From assembly GCF_003260265.1 (NCBI RefSeq), contig NZ_QITQ01000003.1, positions 62,001 to 126,000 on the forward strand: 64,000 nt of DNA, in the 5' to 3' direction. Position numbers and translations under genes: made by a program. Shown here in pieces: positions 22,742-35,612 of the stretch. This DNA is from Roseovarius amoyensis. GTDB lineage: Bacteria > Pseudomonadota > Alphaproteobacteria > Rhodobacterales > Rhodobacteraceae. Below the pieces are notes generated by a model. It saw only the letters and a list, made by a program, of their open reading frames with translations. It did not search any database and had not been told where the DNA came from. Position 1 is the stretch's first letter. Each line of letters begins with the position of its first letter.

Positions 22742-23574
22742 CAGACCCCCTTGACCGTATTGCCGCAGCGCTGGAACGGATGAGCCCGCCACCGCTGGAG
22801 GCCCCCGACCTGTCCGCCTCGGACGCCTTTGTCTGGCATGTCTCGCCCGACCGCCTGGTGCCAGTTGAAGAGGTCAACCGCGTCGACATGGGGCTGCTGG
22901 TGGGGATCGACCGCGCCCGCGACACGCTGTTGCAGAACACCCGCCAGTTTGCCCGCGGCCTGCCGGCCAACAACGCGCTGTTGTGGGGCTCGCGCGGGAT
23001 GGGCAAATCGTCGCTGGTCAAGGCGGTGCATGCCGCCGTGCTGGCCGAGGGGCTGCCGCTCAAGATCGTCGAGCTGCAGCGCGAGGACCTGACCAGCGTC
23101 GGCCGTCTTTTAGGCCTGCTGCGGGCCTCGGACGCGCGGTTCCTGCTGTTCTGCGACGATCTGAGCTTTTCCCACGACGATCAGCATTACAAGTCGCTCA
23201 AGGCGGTGCTTGATGGCGGGATCGAGGGACGCCCCGAAAACGTGGTTTTCTATGCCACCTCGAACCGGCGCCACCTGATGCCGCGCGACATGATCGAAAA
23301 CGAACGATCGAGCGCGATCAGCCCGTCGGAGGCGACCGAGGAAAAGGTATCGCTCAGCGACCGGTTCGGGCTGTGGCTGGGCTTCCACCCCTGTGCGCAG
23401 GACGAATACTTGAAAATGATTCGCGGCTACTGCGATGCCAGCGGTGTGGAGATCGACGACGAGACCCTGCGCGCCGAAGCGATCGAATGGCAGGCCACGC
23501 GCGGGGCGCGTTCGGGCCGGGTGGCGTGGCAGTTCTTTACCGACCTGGCGGGCCGGCGCGGCATCGCGATCTGA
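22738..23574 (+). CDS. DUF815 family AAA ATPase
   Basis: A 278-residue P-loop ATPase of the DUF815 family: Walker A GSRGMGKSSLVKAVH (about residues 83-97), Walker B LLFCDDLSF (about 136-144), and a sensor/arginine-finger-like FYATSNRRHLMPRD (about 171-184). Its function is unknown. It starts within the tatC stop (ATGA), so it is coexpressed with Tat. A chaperone-like or assembly role is an inference from position only. Confidence 0.88.
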   Translation: MTDPLDRIAAALERMSPPPLEAPDLSASDAFVWHVSPDRLVPVEEVNRVDMGLLVGIDRARDTLLQNTRQFARGLPANNALLWGSRGMGKSSLVKAVHAAVLAEGLPLKIVELQREDLTSVGRLLGLLRASDARFLLFCDDLSFSHDDQHYKSLKAVLDGGIEGRPENVVFYATSNRRHLMPRDMIENERSSAISPSEATEEKVSLSDRFGLWLGFHPCAQDEYLKMIRGYCDASGVEIDDETLRAEAIEWQATRGARSGRVAWQFFTDLAGRRGIAI

Positions 23575-23591
23575 GAGTACCGGACATTGCG

Positions 23592-23616
23592 GCGGTGCCC
23601 CAATCGGCGGCACCGC
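23592..23616. repeat. 8-bp inverted repeat between convergent DUF815 gene and mnmA
   Basis: GCGGTGCC, 9-nt loop, GGCACCGC. Possible bidirectional stem-loop terminator for the two convergent genes, without a T-run. Confidence 0.4.
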
Positions 23617-23629
23617 TGGGCACGCCTGT

Positions 23630-24766
23630 TCAGCCCTTCCAGATCCAGCCGCCGCCCAGCACCCGGCTGCCACCGGTTTCGTAGAACACGCAGGCCTGCC
23701 CGGGGGATACACCTTCCTCGGGCGACAGCAGCTCCACCTCGGCCGTGTCGGGGCCGGCAGGGCGGATGATCGCCTCGCGCGGGGGGCGGGTCGAACGGAC
23801 CTTGACCGAGACATGCCATTCCGGCCGGCTGTCCAACGGCGCGTCGCCCAGCCAGTTGATTTCGCGCACCGGCACGCGGCGCGTGGCCAGCATTTCCTTG
23901 GGTCCGACGATCACGCGATGCCCGTCCGCATCCAGCCCGACGACATACAGCGGCTCTGCCAGACCGCCCAGGCCAAGGCCGCGACGCTGGCCGATGGTAT
24001 AGCGGATCACCCCTTCGTGGCGGCCCAGAACGTTGCCGTCAGCATCGACGATGTCACCCGGCTCGGCCGCGCCGGGGCGCAGCTTTTCGATCACCGCGGC
24101 GTAATCGCCGTTGGGCACGAAACAGATATCCTGGCTGTCGGGCTTGTCGGCCACCGACAACCCATAGCGCGCCGCCAGCGCGCGGGTTGCGTCCTTGGAC
24201 GGCAGGTGCCCCAGCGGAAAGCGCAGGAATTCCAGTTGCTCGGGCGTGGTCGAGAACAGGAAATAGCTCTGGTCGCGGCTGGCATCCGTGGCGCAGTGCA
24301 GCTCCGGCCCGGCCGGCCCCGGCTTGCGCTGGATGTAATGCCCGGTCGCCATGCAGTCGGCATCCAGGTCCCTGGCTGTTTCCAGCAGGTCGCGGAACTT
24401 GACCCGTTCGTTGCAGCGGATGCAGGGCACCGGTGTCGCCCCGGCAAGATAGCTGTCGGCGAATTCGTCGATCACCGCGTCGCGGAACAGGTTCTCGTAA
24501 TCGAGCACATAATGGGGAAATCCCATTTCCTCGGCCACGCGGCGGGCATCGTGGATATCGACGCCGGCGCAGCAGGCACCTTTTTTCGCCAGCGCCGCGC
24601 CGTGATCGTAAAGCTGCAGAGTGACGCCGACGACGTCATAGCCCTCTTCCGCCAGCATCGCCGCCACGACCGAACTGTCGACGCCGCCCGACATCGCCAC
24701 GATCACGCGCGTGTCGGCAGGGGCCTTGGGGATGCCAAGGGAATTGAGCGGGATGTCACGGGGCAT
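23630..24766 (-). CDS. mnmA: tRNA-specific 2-thiouridylase
   Basis: Thiolates U34 of tRNA-Lys, -Glu and -Gln. The 378-residue product has the PP-loop [14 protein letters not shown] near residues 26-39, the first catalytic Cys in IRCNERVKF, and the second in [12 protein letters not shown]. The start at 24766 is chosen because AGGAAC lies upstream in a proper position; the longer in-frame ATG at 24820 adds 18 residues without family character. Confidence 0.96.
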   Translation of the reverse strand: MPRDIPLNSLGIPKAPADTRVIVAMSGGVDSSVVAAMLAEEGYDVVGVTLQLYDHGAALAKKGACCAGVDIHDARRVAEEMGFPHYVLDYENLFRDAVIDEFADSYLAGATPVPCIRCNERVKFRDLLETARDLDADCMATGHYIQRKPGPAGPELHCATDASRDQSYFLFSTTPEQLEFLRFPLGHLPSKDATRALAARYGLSVADKPDSQDICFVPNGDYAAVIEKLRPGAAEPGDIVDADGNVLGRHEGVIRYTIGQRRGLGLGGLAEPLYVVGLDADGHRVIVGPKEMLATRRVPVREINWLGDAPLDSRPEWHVSVKVRSTRPPREAIIRPAGPDTAEVELLSPEEGVSPGQACVFYETGGSRVLGGGWIWKG

Positions 24767-24894
24767 GGCGGCGTTCCTGATAGGTCCTGCGGAATATAGG
24801 AAAATGCAACGCACTCTCAAGGGCGGGTTTCACCCCCCGTTAAACCTGTGGGCCAAGACTTGCGACCCTGGAAAGGAAGAAAAGGGTGAGAGTG

Positions 24895-25226
24895 ATGTTT
24901 TTGAAAAAGTCGCCGGGGCGCGTGCGGTGAAACTGCCCGACGGCACGATGATGACACGGGCCGACCTGCCGCCGCGTGATACGCGCCGCTGGGTTGCCTC
25001 GCGCAAGCTGGCGGTGGTGCGCGGGGTGCTGCACGGGCTGATCACGCGCGCCGAGGCAGAGCAGCGATATGGGCTGAGCGCCGAGGAATTCGATGAATGG
25101 CTGCGCGCCGCATCCAGCGGCGACACCGACGCGCTGAAGGTGACGGTGCGGCGCCCGGCGCTAAAGGCGGCGCACAAAAGATTGGACAGCCACTGGTTGA
25201 GTTCGCTATTTATTCCTGCGCGGTAA
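24895..25226 (+). CDS. sciP: CtrA inhibitor SciP-like (DUF1153) protein; start region out of frame
   Basis: From 24927 the frame encodes the DUF1153 domain: KLPDGTMMTRADLPPRDTRRWVASRK and a helix-turn-helix (GLITRAEAEQRYGLSAEEFDEWL). In Caulobacter, SciP binds CtrA and blocks its promoters. The best start is ATG 24895, 4-5 bp after AAGGGTGAG, giving MFLKK, but this frame hits TGA at 24928. A -1 shift at AAAAAG (24904-24909) joins MFLKK to VAGARAVKLPDG, which resembles the family N-terminus. Either one base was lost (real or base-call error), translation shifts, or it starts at GTG 24927 (99 residues). After LKVT the C-terminal tail is atypical. It lies 62 bp before ctrA. Confidence 0.65.
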
Positions 25227-25240
25227 CGGGTGGTTAACCA
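25223..25240 (+). promoter_or_regulatory. CtrA-box-like site upstream of ctrA
   Basis: GTAA-CGGGTGG-TTAACCA, a one-mismatch match to the CtrA consensus TTAA-N7-TTAA and 7 of 8 to the half-site TTAACCAT. It lies about 50 bp before the ctrA ATG and overlaps the sciP stop. Consistent with autoregulation of ctrA, as known in Caulobacter; not proven here. Confidence 0.45.
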
Positions 25241-25288
25241 ATCTTGGCCAGTCTCGGTACAAGCAATGGTTGATCGTGAGGAACAAAA

Positions 25289-26005
25289 ATGCGTGTGCTG
25301 CTGGTTGAAGACGACCCGACGACCTCGAAAAGCATCGAGCTGATGCTGACCCATGCCAATCTCAACGTCTATACCACCGACATGGGCGAAGAGGGCATCG
25401 ACCTGGCAAAGCTTTATGATTACGACATCATCCTGCTTGACCTCGGCCTGCCCGACATGGACGGCCACGACGTGCTGCGGCAGTTGCGCATGGCGCGGGT
25501 GGACACGCCGATCCTGATCCTGACCGGGTCCGATGATACCGAAAGCAAGATCAAGGGGTTCGGTTTCGGCGCCGATGATTACCTGACCAAGCCCTTTCAC
25601 CGCGAGGAACTGGTGGCGCGCATCCACGCCATCATCCGCAGATCCAAGGGCCACGCGCAATCGGTCATCCGTACCGGCAAGATCAACGTCAACCTGGACG
25701 CCAAGACGGTCGAGGCCGGCAGCACGCCAGTGCACCTGACCGGCAAGGAATACCAGATGCTGGAACTGCTGTCGCTGCGCAAGGGCACGACCCTGACCAA
25801 GGAGATGTTTCTCAATCACCTCTATGGCGGCATGGACGAGCCCGAGTTGAAGATCATTGACGTCTTCATCTGCAAGCTGCGCAAAAAGCTGTCGGTGGCC
25901 ACGAACGGTGACAACTACATCGAAACCGTCTGGGGGCGCGGCTATGTGCTGCGCGACCCCGAACCGGCCGCCGGCGTCAGCCAGAGGTTGGCCGCCACCG
26001 CCTGA
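25289..26005 (+). CDS. ctrA: cell-cycle response regulator CtrA
   Basis: OmpR-type response regulator. The receiver domain (residues 1-120) has the acidic pair EDD at 7-9, phosphoacceptor Asp51 in [13 protein letters not shown] and Lys in YLTKPF (about 101-106). The winged-helix domain includes [32 protein letters not shown] (CtrA signature) and a recognition helix in [13 protein letters not shown]. The 238-residue length is normal. In Rhodobacteraceae CtrA governs motility and gene-transfer-agent expression rather than being essential. SciP-like gene upstream; CtrA-like box at 25223-25240. Confidence 0.97.
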   Translation: MRVLLVEDDPTTSKSIELMLTHANLNVYTTDMGEEGIDLAKLYDYDIILLDLGLPDMDGHDVLRQLRMARVDTPILILTGSDDTESKIKGFGFGADDYLTKPFHREELVARIHAIIRRSKGHAQSVIRTGKINVNLDAKTVEAGSTPVHLTGKEYQMLELLSLRKGTTLTKEMFLNHLYGGMDEPELKIIDVFICKLRKKLSVATNGDNYIETVWGRGYVLRDPEPAAGVSQRLAATA

Positions 26006-30438
<4,433 letters not shown>

Positions 30439-30445
30439 TGACGTG

Positions 30446-30460
30446 GAACATAGGCGGAAC
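30446..30460 (+). promoter_or_regulatory. LexA (SOS) box, GAAC-N7-GAAC
   Basis: GAACATAGGCGGAAC, the reverse complement form of the alphaproteobacterial LexA consensus GTTC-N7-GTTC (established for Rhodobacter sphaeroides recA). It starts 8 bp after the recG stop, so it cannot regulate recG; the first gene downstream on the plus strand is the 40-codon ORF at 30586. Confidence 0.7.
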
Positions 30461-30507
30461 ATAAAGTTCTCATTGTTTCCAGTCTGTTAGGTCATAACTC
30501 CCTATAT

Positions 30508-30522
30508 GTTCCCACAATGTTC
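30508..30522 (+). promoter_or_regulatory. LexA (SOS) box, GTTC-N7-GTTC
   Basis: GTTCCCACAATGTTC, a perfect match to GTTC-N7-GTTC, 64 bp before the ATG of the small membrane ORF. Two perfect boxes within 80 bp suggest tight SOS repression. A TATATG at 30503-30508 touching this box could be the -10 element. Confidence 0.75.
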
Positions 30523-30585
30523 TTTACAGACGTGGCTGAGTATGAGAACAAAGTAGCAACTTGAAACTGCAATTGGAGCCACCGG

Positions 30586-30708
30586 ATGTTGCGTCAAATC
30601 CATACCGTTCTCGCCCGTTCACGCGCCACGCTGTTGGCCGACATGATCGGGGGCGGGGCATTGATGCTGTCGCTTCTGGCGCTGCTCTGGCTGCCGGCCC
30701 CATTCTGA
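30586..30708 (+). CDS. 40-residue membrane microprotein, predicted SOS-induced
   Basis: Translates to 40 residues: a basic, polar N-terminal part (MLRQIHTVLARSRATLLADM) and one hydrophobic helix (IGGGALMLSLLALLWLPAPF) reaching the C-terminus. GGAG lies 8-10 bp before the ATG. Two perfect LexA boxes lie upstream and an intrinsic terminator at 30847 closes the unit, so it is a self-contained transcription unit. By analogy only, Caulobacter SidA is a 29-residue LexA-controlled inner-membrane division inhibitor; no sequence relation is claimed. Similar short proteins with an RSRxTL start are, from memory, common in Rhodobacteraceae. Confidence 0.6.
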   Translation: MLRQIHTVLARSRATLLADMIGGGALMLSLLALLWLPAPF

Positions 30709-30846
30709 GGTTTCTGCCTGCGACGTTACCGACCCCACCTTGCCTGCGCATCACCTGTCCCCATTCCCGATGCGCCTGTCCCCGTCCGGGATCTTGCCTC
30801 TTTCCCGGATCACGCTTGTGGGAACACCGGAACCGAGCATACTCTG

Positions 30847-30884
30847 CCGCCGCCGCTTGACTGCAAGCGTGCGGCGGTTTTTTT
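30847..30884 (+). terminator. intrinsic terminator of the SOS-boxed unit
   Basis: Stem CCGCCGCCGCTTG, loop ACTG, CAAGCGTGCGGCGG (one bulged T), followed by seven T residues. It terminates plus-strand transcription 139 bp after the 40-codon ORF; the stretch between (30709-30846) holds no supportable ORF and would be a 3' UTR or small RNA. Confidence 0.8.
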
Positions 30885-30914
30885 ATAGAATTGCAGTATG
30901 TTGCAGGGTTATTT

Positions 30915-31370
30915 TCAGGCGCAGCTGGACGACGACTGCGCCGTTTCCAGCGCCTCGGCCGTGGCCTCGAGCGTCAGCATGATCGAGGCATGGCGATTCT
31001 TGTAATCGCGCGCCGGGCGCAGCACTTCGAGCCCGTCAAAGGGCGCGGGCGGGGTCGGGCCGTCCTCTTTCAGCATCGTCTTGAGCGCATCACGCGCCGC
31101 CTGCACCTGTTCCAGCGTACAGCCGATGATATTGGCGCCGACGACGCTGGCGGCCGCCTGGCCCAGGGCGCACGCCTTTACCTCGGCCGCGTAATCGGTG
31201 ATGCGCTCGCCATCGGTGCGGATGTCGACCGTCACGGTCGATCCGCACAGCGGCGCGCGGCGCTTGACTGACGCATGCGGGGCCTCGAGCCGGCCGTGGT
31301 GGGGAATGTCCGCCGCCAGTTCCAGGATGCGCGCCGAGTATAGCTTGATCAGGTCGGTTTCGCCGCTCAT
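30915..31370 (-). CDS. iron-sulfur cluster scaffold, NifU N-terminal/IscU-like
   Basis: A 151-residue protein of the IscU/SufU/NifU-N family. Three candidate ligand cysteines are in place: LCGSTVTVDI (about residue 42), KACALGQAAASVV (about 69) and GCTLEQV (about 85). A further cysteine is present in the SSSSCA tail. Probable role: transient assembly or delivery of Fe-S clusters. The start at 31370 is preferred over 31460 because AGGGAA lies just upstream and the extra 30 residues overlap the divergent hisI promoter. Confidence 0.85.
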   Translation of the reverse strand: MSGETDLIKLYSARILELAADIPHHGRLEAPHASVKRRAPLCGSTVTVDIRTDGERITDYAAEVKACALGQAAASVVGANIIGCTLEQVQAARDALKTMLKEDGPTPPAPFDGLEVLRPARDYKNRHASIMLTLEATAEALETAQSSSSCA

Positions 31371-31438
31371 GGCTTTCCCTTTCCGCTTGTCCCCAATAGA
31401 TAGAACTGCAAGCGGTGGACGGAAAGGGGTTTTGCGAC

Positions 31439-31801
31439 ATGAGTTTTGATCCGGCGACATTGACCTATGACGCGCGCGGCCTGATCCCGGCCATCGCGCA
31501 GGACGCCGAAAGCGGCGAGGTGCTGATGCTGGCCTGGATGAACGCCGAGGCCGTGGCGCGCACGCTGGAAACCGGCCGCGTGACCTATTGGAGCCGCTCG
31601 CGGCAATCCTTTTGGGTCAAGGGAGAGACCAGCGGCCATGTGCAGGATCTGGTCGAAATGCGCGTTGATTGCGACCGCGATTGCCTGCTGGTGCTGGTGC
31701 GCCAGACCGGCCCGGCCTGCCACACCAACCGCCGCAGTTGTTTTTACACTGCTTTGCGTGACGGCGAAGAGGTGGAAATCCTGTCGCCGATGGCGGGGTA
31801 G
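31439..31801 (+). CDS. hisI: phosphoribosyl-AMP cyclohydrolase
   Basis: Third step of histidine synthesis: hydrolytic opening of the PR-AMP purine ring. The 120-residue product is a stand-alone HisI without the HisE domain. Metal-site residues are visible in [20 protein letters not shown] and RRSCFY. AAGGGG lies upstream. Isolated from other his genes here, which is common in this group. Confidence 0.96.
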   Translation: MSFDPATLTYDARGLIPAIAQDAESGEVLMLAWMNAEAVARTLETGRVTYWSRSRQSFWVKGETSGHVQDLVEMRVDCDRDCLLVLVRQTGPACHTNRRSCFYTALRDGEEVEILSPMAG

Positions 31802-31834
31802 GCACCGGGGGTTTTCCACCCCCGGACCCCCGGA

Positions 31835-31858
31835 GGGTATTTGTCACCAGAAAGAAGC
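31835..31858 (+). repeat. dispersed 24-bp element, copy 1 (hairpin-associated tail)
   Basis: GGGTATTTGTC followed by ACCAGAAAGAAGC. Copy 2 at 52361-52384 matches at 22 of 24 positions. Both follow a GC-rich stem-loop (here GGGGG-TTTTCCA-CCCCC near 31807-31823) and both lie between convergent genes. On the minus strand this copy also encodes the last residues and stop of GluQ (ASFW-stop). Confidence 0.65.
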
Positions 31859-32719
31859 CTGTGGGGCGACCCCGACCATGCGGCGAATGTCTGCGGGCGT
31901 CAGCCCCTCGGCCCGGTAGGTGGCGATGGCGCGGGCATCGTCGCGCTTGGCCAGGCGGCGGCCCGTTTCATCGCGAATCAGCCGGTGGTGGTGATAGGCT
32001 GGCGTCGTCATGCCCAGAAGGTGTTGCAGCAGCACGTGGATCGCCGTGGCGGGGAACAGATCCTGCCCGCGGATGACATGGGTGATGCCCTGGTCGGCGT
32101 CGTCGCAAACGATGGCGAGATGGTAGGAGGCGCCGGTCTCAGTCCGCGCAAGCGCCACGTCGCCCACGGTTTGCGGCAGATCTCCCAGGCGGATGGTGCC
32201 GGTTTCACCATCGGGTCCGGCGCCGGTTTCGGTGAATGTCAGATCATCGCCAGCTAGGGTCAGGGCGCGAGCGATATCCAGGCGCAGGGGCGCATCTGGC
32301 ATCGGGCCAGAGGGCGGATGCGAGGGGCGGCAGGTGCCGGGATAGACGATGCCATCGGGCCCCAGCATCGGCGCGCCCTCTTGCGGGGCGCTGGCGGCGG
32401 CACGGATGTCGGCGCGCGAACAGGTGCAGGGATAGAGCAACCCAAGCGCCCAAAGCTGCGCCAGCGCGTCGCGGTAACGCGCCAGACGACCCGATTGGCG
32501 CCAGACAGGCCCTGGCCATGTCAGGCCGAGCCAGGCGAGATCGTCATATATCTGCGCCTCCCATTCGGGGCGGCTGCGGCTGGTGTCCAGGTCGTCGATG
32601 CGCAGGTGGAACGTGCCGCCGGCGGCGCGGGCCATGTCATGGGCCAGCATTGCGGAACAGGCGTGCCCCAGATGCAGCGGCCCGGTGGGGGATGGTGCAA
32701 AGCGGGTAACAAAAGTCAT
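31844..32719 (-). CDS. gluQ: glutamyl-Q tRNA(Asp) synthetase
   Basis: Class I synthetase paralogue that charges glutamate onto queuosine-34 of tRNA-Asp. The 291-residue length matches a GluRS catalytic core lacking the anticodon-binding domain. RFAPSPTGPLHLGHA (residues 5-19) contains the HIGH-like motif, CTCSRADIR is a zinc-site element, and LAKRDDAR replaces KMSKS. Alternative starts at 32740 and 32752 exist; the latter would overlap the trmFO stop as ATGA and allow coupling. The 3' end lies in a dispersed repeat. Confidence 0.92.
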   Translation of the reverse strand: MTFVTRFAPSPTGPLHLGHACSAMLAHDMARAAGGTFHLRIDDLDTSRSRPEWEAQIYDDLAWLGLTWPGPVWRQSGRLARYRDALAQLWALGLLYPCTCSRADIRAAASAPQEGAPMLGPDGIVYPGTCRPSHPPSGPMPDAPLRLDIARALTLAGDDLTFTETGAGPDGETGTIRLGDLPQTVGDVALARTETGASYHLAIVCDDADQGITHVIRGQDLFPATAIHVLLQHLLGMTTPAYHHHRLIRDETGRRLAKRDDARAIATYRAEGLTPADIRRMVGVAPQASFW

Positions 32720-32748
32720 TTTTGTATCAGGCCGATACATGGCGAAAC

Positions 32749-34113
32749 TCATGTAACGGCAAGGTTGCCTTGCGTCTCCAGCGCCAGCCATTCCTGCCAT
32801 GCCGCCTTGGCCCGGTCGGTATAGGCCTTGTAGCGGTCGCGCCGTCCGCGCCGCCCGCCCTTGAGCCCGTCAACCGGGCGGAAAAGGCCGAAATTGACGT
32901 TCATCGGCTGAAAGGTCTTTGCCTCGGCCCCGCCGGTGATGTGATGGATCAGCGCGCCCATGGCGCTGTCGGAGGGCGGGGGCGGCAGCGGGCGGCTGTT
33001 GATTTCGGCCGCGGCAAGCCGCCCGGCCAACAGCCCCATCGCCGCCGATTCCACATATCCCTCGACGCCCGTGACCTGGCCGGCAAACCGGATATGCGGA
33101 CGGCTCCGCAGGCGCATGCCCGTGTCCAGCAGGCTGGGCGAGTTCAGGAACGTGTTGCGGTGAATGCCGCCAAGACGGGCAAAACGTGCCTCTTCCAATC
33201 CGGGAATCATACGGAAAACAGACGTTTGCGCGCCATACTTCATCTTGGTTTGAAAGCCGACCATGTTGTAGAGCGTCCCCAGCGCGTTGTCGCGGCGCAG
33301 TTGCACCACGGCGTAAGCCTTGACGTCGGGGTTGTGCGGGTTGGTCAGGCCCACGGGTTTCATCGGACCGTGGCGCAGGGTTTCGCGGCCGCGTTCTGCC
33401 ATCACCTCGATCGGCAGGCAGCCGTCAAAATAGGGCGCATCCTCGCCCTCGTGAAACTCGGTCTTTTCGGCAGCCAGCAGCGCGTCGATGAAGGCCTCGT
33501 GCTGGTCGCGGTCCATCGGGCAGTTGATGTAGGCGGTGCGCTCTTCCTCGGTGTCGCCCTTGTCATAGCGTGATTGCCGCCAGGCGCGGGTCATGTCGAT
33601 GCTGTCGGCATGCACGATGGGTGCGATGGCGTCGAAAAAGGCCAGCCGGTCGGTGCCGGTGGCGCGCGCGATGGCCGCGCCAAGGGCGGGCGAGGTCAAA
33701 GGCCCGGTGGCGAAGATCCACTGGCCATCATCGGGCAAATCGGTGATTTCGCCGTGCTCGATGGTGATGTTGGGGTGATCGCGCAGCGCGGCGGTCACGT
33801 CGCGGGCAAAGGCCTGCCGGTCCACCGCCAGCGCCCCCCCGGCGGGCAGGCGGTGGCGGTCGGCCATCGCCATGATCAGGCTGCCGGCGGTGCGCATTTC
33901 CCAATGCAGCAGGCCGACGGCGTTCTGTTCATCATCGTCCGAACGGAACGAGTTGGAACAGACCATTTCGGCCAGGTCGCCGGTCTGGTGGGCAAAGGTG
34001 CCGACCTTTGGCCGCATCTCGTGCAGCACCACGGGCACGCCCGCATTGGCCGCCTGCCAGGCGGCGTCAGAGCCGGCCATGCCGCCACCGACGATGTGAA
34101 GCGTCTTGTCCAT
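32749..34113 (-). CDS. trmFO: methylenetetrahydrofolate--tRNA-(uracil-5-)-methyltransferase
   Basis: FAD- and folate-dependent enzyme making m5U54 (ribothymidine) in tRNA. The 454-residue product starts with the dinucleotide-binding [19 protein letters not shown] (residues 7-25) and has CSNSFRSDD (about 52-60, catalytic Cys region), [11 protein letters not shown] (about 198), and [17 protein letters not shown] (about 344-360). Complete. Precedes gluQ on the same strand, so two tRNA-modification genes are likely cotranscribed. Confidence 0.96.
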   Translation of the reverse strand: MDKTLHIVGGGMAGSDAAWQAANAGVPVVLHEMRPKVGTFAHQTGDLAEMVCSNSFRSDDDEQNAVGLLHWEMRTAGSLIMAMADRHRLPAGGALAVDRQAFARDVTAALRDHPNITIEHGEITDLPDDGQWIFATGPLTSPALGAAIARATGTDRLAFFDAIAPIVHADSIDMTRAWRQSRYDKGDTEEERTAYINCPMDRDQHEAFIDALLAAEKTEFHEGEDAPYFDGCLPIEVMAERGRETLRHGPMKPVGLTNPHNPDVKAYAVVQLRRDNALGTLYNMVGFQTKMKYGAQTSVFRMIPGLEEARFARLGGIHRNTFLNSPSLLDTGMRLRSRPHIRFAGQVTGVEGYVESAAMGLLAGRLAAAEINSRPLPPPPSDSAMGALIHHITGGAEAKTFQPMNVNFGLFRPVDGLKGGRRGRRDRYKAYTDRAKAAWQEWLALETQGNLAVT

Positions 34114-34154
34114 GTCCTGCGGTCCTGGTGTGCCTGCGCGACCGGGGCGAGGCG

Positions 34155-34940
34155 CTATTGCGTCCAGCCCGGCGCGCGTTTCTCAATGAAGGCGGCGATG
34201 CCTTCGGCGGTGTCGCGGTCAAGCATGTTCTCGACCATCACGCTGCCAGTATAATCGTAGGCCTCGTCAACCGGCATTTCCAGTTGTTTGTAAAAGGCTT
34301 GCTTGCCAATCTTTACAGCAGTGCCCAGCTTGTCGGCGACGGTCTGGGCCAGCTCATCGGTGGCGGTGTCCAGCATGTCTTGCGGCACCGCGCGGTTGAT
34401 CAGCCCCACCGCCAGTGCGCGGTCGGTGTCGATGAATGCGCCGGTGGTCAGCATCTCGAACGCCTGCTTGCGCGGCACGTTGCGCGACAGCGCCACCATC
34501 GGGGTTGAACAGAAGAGCCCGATATTGACCCCATTGACGCCAAAGCGCGTACCCTCCGCCGCCACGGCCATGTCGCACGACGCGACCATTTGACAGCCGG
34601 CGGCGGTGGCGATGCCGTGGGGCCGGGCGATGACTGGCTGAGGCAGATCGCGGATCGCCGTCATCACCCGTGCGCAGCGGCTGAAGAGATCGGCGAAATA
34701 GGCGCGCCCGCCATCCTCGGCCTGGCGGCCCTGCTGCATTTCCTTGAGGTCGTGCCCGGCGCAAAACGCCTTGCCCGTGCCGGCCAGAATCACCACGCGG
34801 ATATTGCGATTCTCGCGCAGCGCGTCGAATTCCGATTGCAGCGCGGCAAGCATCTCGTCGGAAAGCGCGTTCAGCTTTTCGGGGGCGTTGAGCGTCAGCC
34901 GCGCGATCGGGCCGTCATCTTGGCGGATCAGGATTGGCAT
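34155..34940 (-). CDS. enoyl-CoA hydratase/isomerase family protein
   Basis: A 261-residue crotonase-fold protein. Oxyanion-hole segments are [10 protein letters not shown] (about residues 60-69) and [17 protein letters not shown] (about 108-124). The usual second catalytic glutamate is not evident: the region reads [20 protein letters not shown], as in crotonases distinct from classical short-chain hydratases (ECHDC3-like). The physiological substrate cannot be assigned. GGAGAG precedes the start at 34940. Confidence 0.88.
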   Translation of the reverse strand: MPILIRQDDGPIARLTLNAPEKLNALSDEMLAALQSEFDALRENRNIRVVILAGTGKAFCAGHDLKEMQQGRQAEDGGRAYFADLFSRCARVMTAIRDLPQPVIARPHGIATAAGCQMVASCDMAVAAEGTRFGVNGVNIGLFCSTPMVALSRNVPRKQAFEMLTTGAFIDTDRALAVGLINRAVPQDMLDTATDELAQTVADKLGTAVKIGKQAFYKQLEMPVDEAYDYTGSVMVENMLDRDTAEGIAAFIEKRAPGWTQ

Positions 34941-34998
34941 CTTGTCTCTCCTCATGCGTTGTGATCCTTCTTAACCACCATTGTGGAGAGAGAAAAGT

Positions 34999-35415
34999 AT
35001 GCCCCTGAAAATGACCCATGACGAGGTTGCCGCGCTGCTGGACCGCGAGTTTCCGCAGGTTAGCGCGCATTTCACCATTGAGGAACTGGAAGAGATGCGC
35101 ATCCGCGTGCGGCTCAATGTCGGCGAGGCGCATCTGCGCCCGGGCGGCACGGTGTCGGGGCCGTCGATCTTTGCGCTGGCGGATGTGGCGGTCTACATGG
35201 CGGTGCTGGGCATGATCGGGCCAAAGTCGCTGGCGGTGACGACGAACTGTTCCATCGATTTCATGCGCAAACCCGCCGCCGAGACCGACCTGATCGCCGA
35301 TTGCCGGCTGCTCAAGCTCGGGCGCGCGCTGGCGGTGGGCGACGTCCTGATCTTTTCCGAAGGGGTCGGGACGCCCGTCGCGCGGGCAAGCCTGACATAT
35401 TCCATCCCCCCCTAA
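34999..35415 (+). CDS. PaaI-family hotdog thioesterase
   Basis: A 138-residue single hotdog domain: GGTVSGPSIFALADVAVYMAV (about residues 51-71) is the central helix region with the catalytic acid position, followed by TNCSIDFMRKPAAETDLIADCRLLKLGRALAVGDV. It probably hydrolyses acyl-CoA or aryl-CoA thioesters. GGAGAG lies 7 bp before the ATG at 34999. Divergent from the enoyl-CoA hydratase with a 58-bp gap, so both could share a regulator. Confidence 0.88.
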   Translation: MPLKMTHDEVAALLDREFPQVSAHFTIEELEEMRIRVRLNVGEAHLRPGGTVSGPSIFALADVAVYMAVLGMIGPKSLAVTTNCSIDFMRKPAAETDLIADCRLLKLGRALAVGDVLIFSEGVGTPVARASLTYSIPP

Positions 35416-35485
35416 GGACTAGGGCGATGCGGCGGCAATGGGCTGTTTCGGGCGGTTCAGGAGGCCTGAGCGCGGTACAGTATGG

Positions 35486-35512
35486 GGTATCATAATACCT
35501 TTATTATAACGC
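35486..35512. other. AT-rich patch with short palindrome upstream of rplM
   Basis: GGTAT-CATA-ATACC followed by TTTATTATAACG. Strikingly AT-rich against the surrounding sequence. It could be the terminator of the thioesterase gene or an operator/UP-element-like region for rplM. Confidence 0.35.
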
Positions 35513-35547
35513 ATTGAATTTGCATGATAATACACGCCTCAATGCGC

Positions 35548-35575
35548 TTGACTGCACGACCCCATGCGATAGAAC
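35548..35575 (+). promoter_or_regulatory. sigma-70-type promoter for rplM-rpsI
   Basis: TTGACT at 35548-35553, 16-bp spacer, TAGAAC at 35570-35575, leaving a 5' leader of about 30 nt before the rplM ATG at 35613. Confidence 0.5.
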
Positions 35576-35612
35576 CCGGCAATCGAATATTACCCCCAAG
35601 GGAAGAGCGAGA

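Noticed and set aside
30561-30860. 99-codon open frame overlapping the 40-codon microprotein
   Set aside because: No ribosome-binding site and a low-complexity Arg/Pro/Ala translation; the 40-codon frame at 30586 has a GGAG site and a clear membrane helix.
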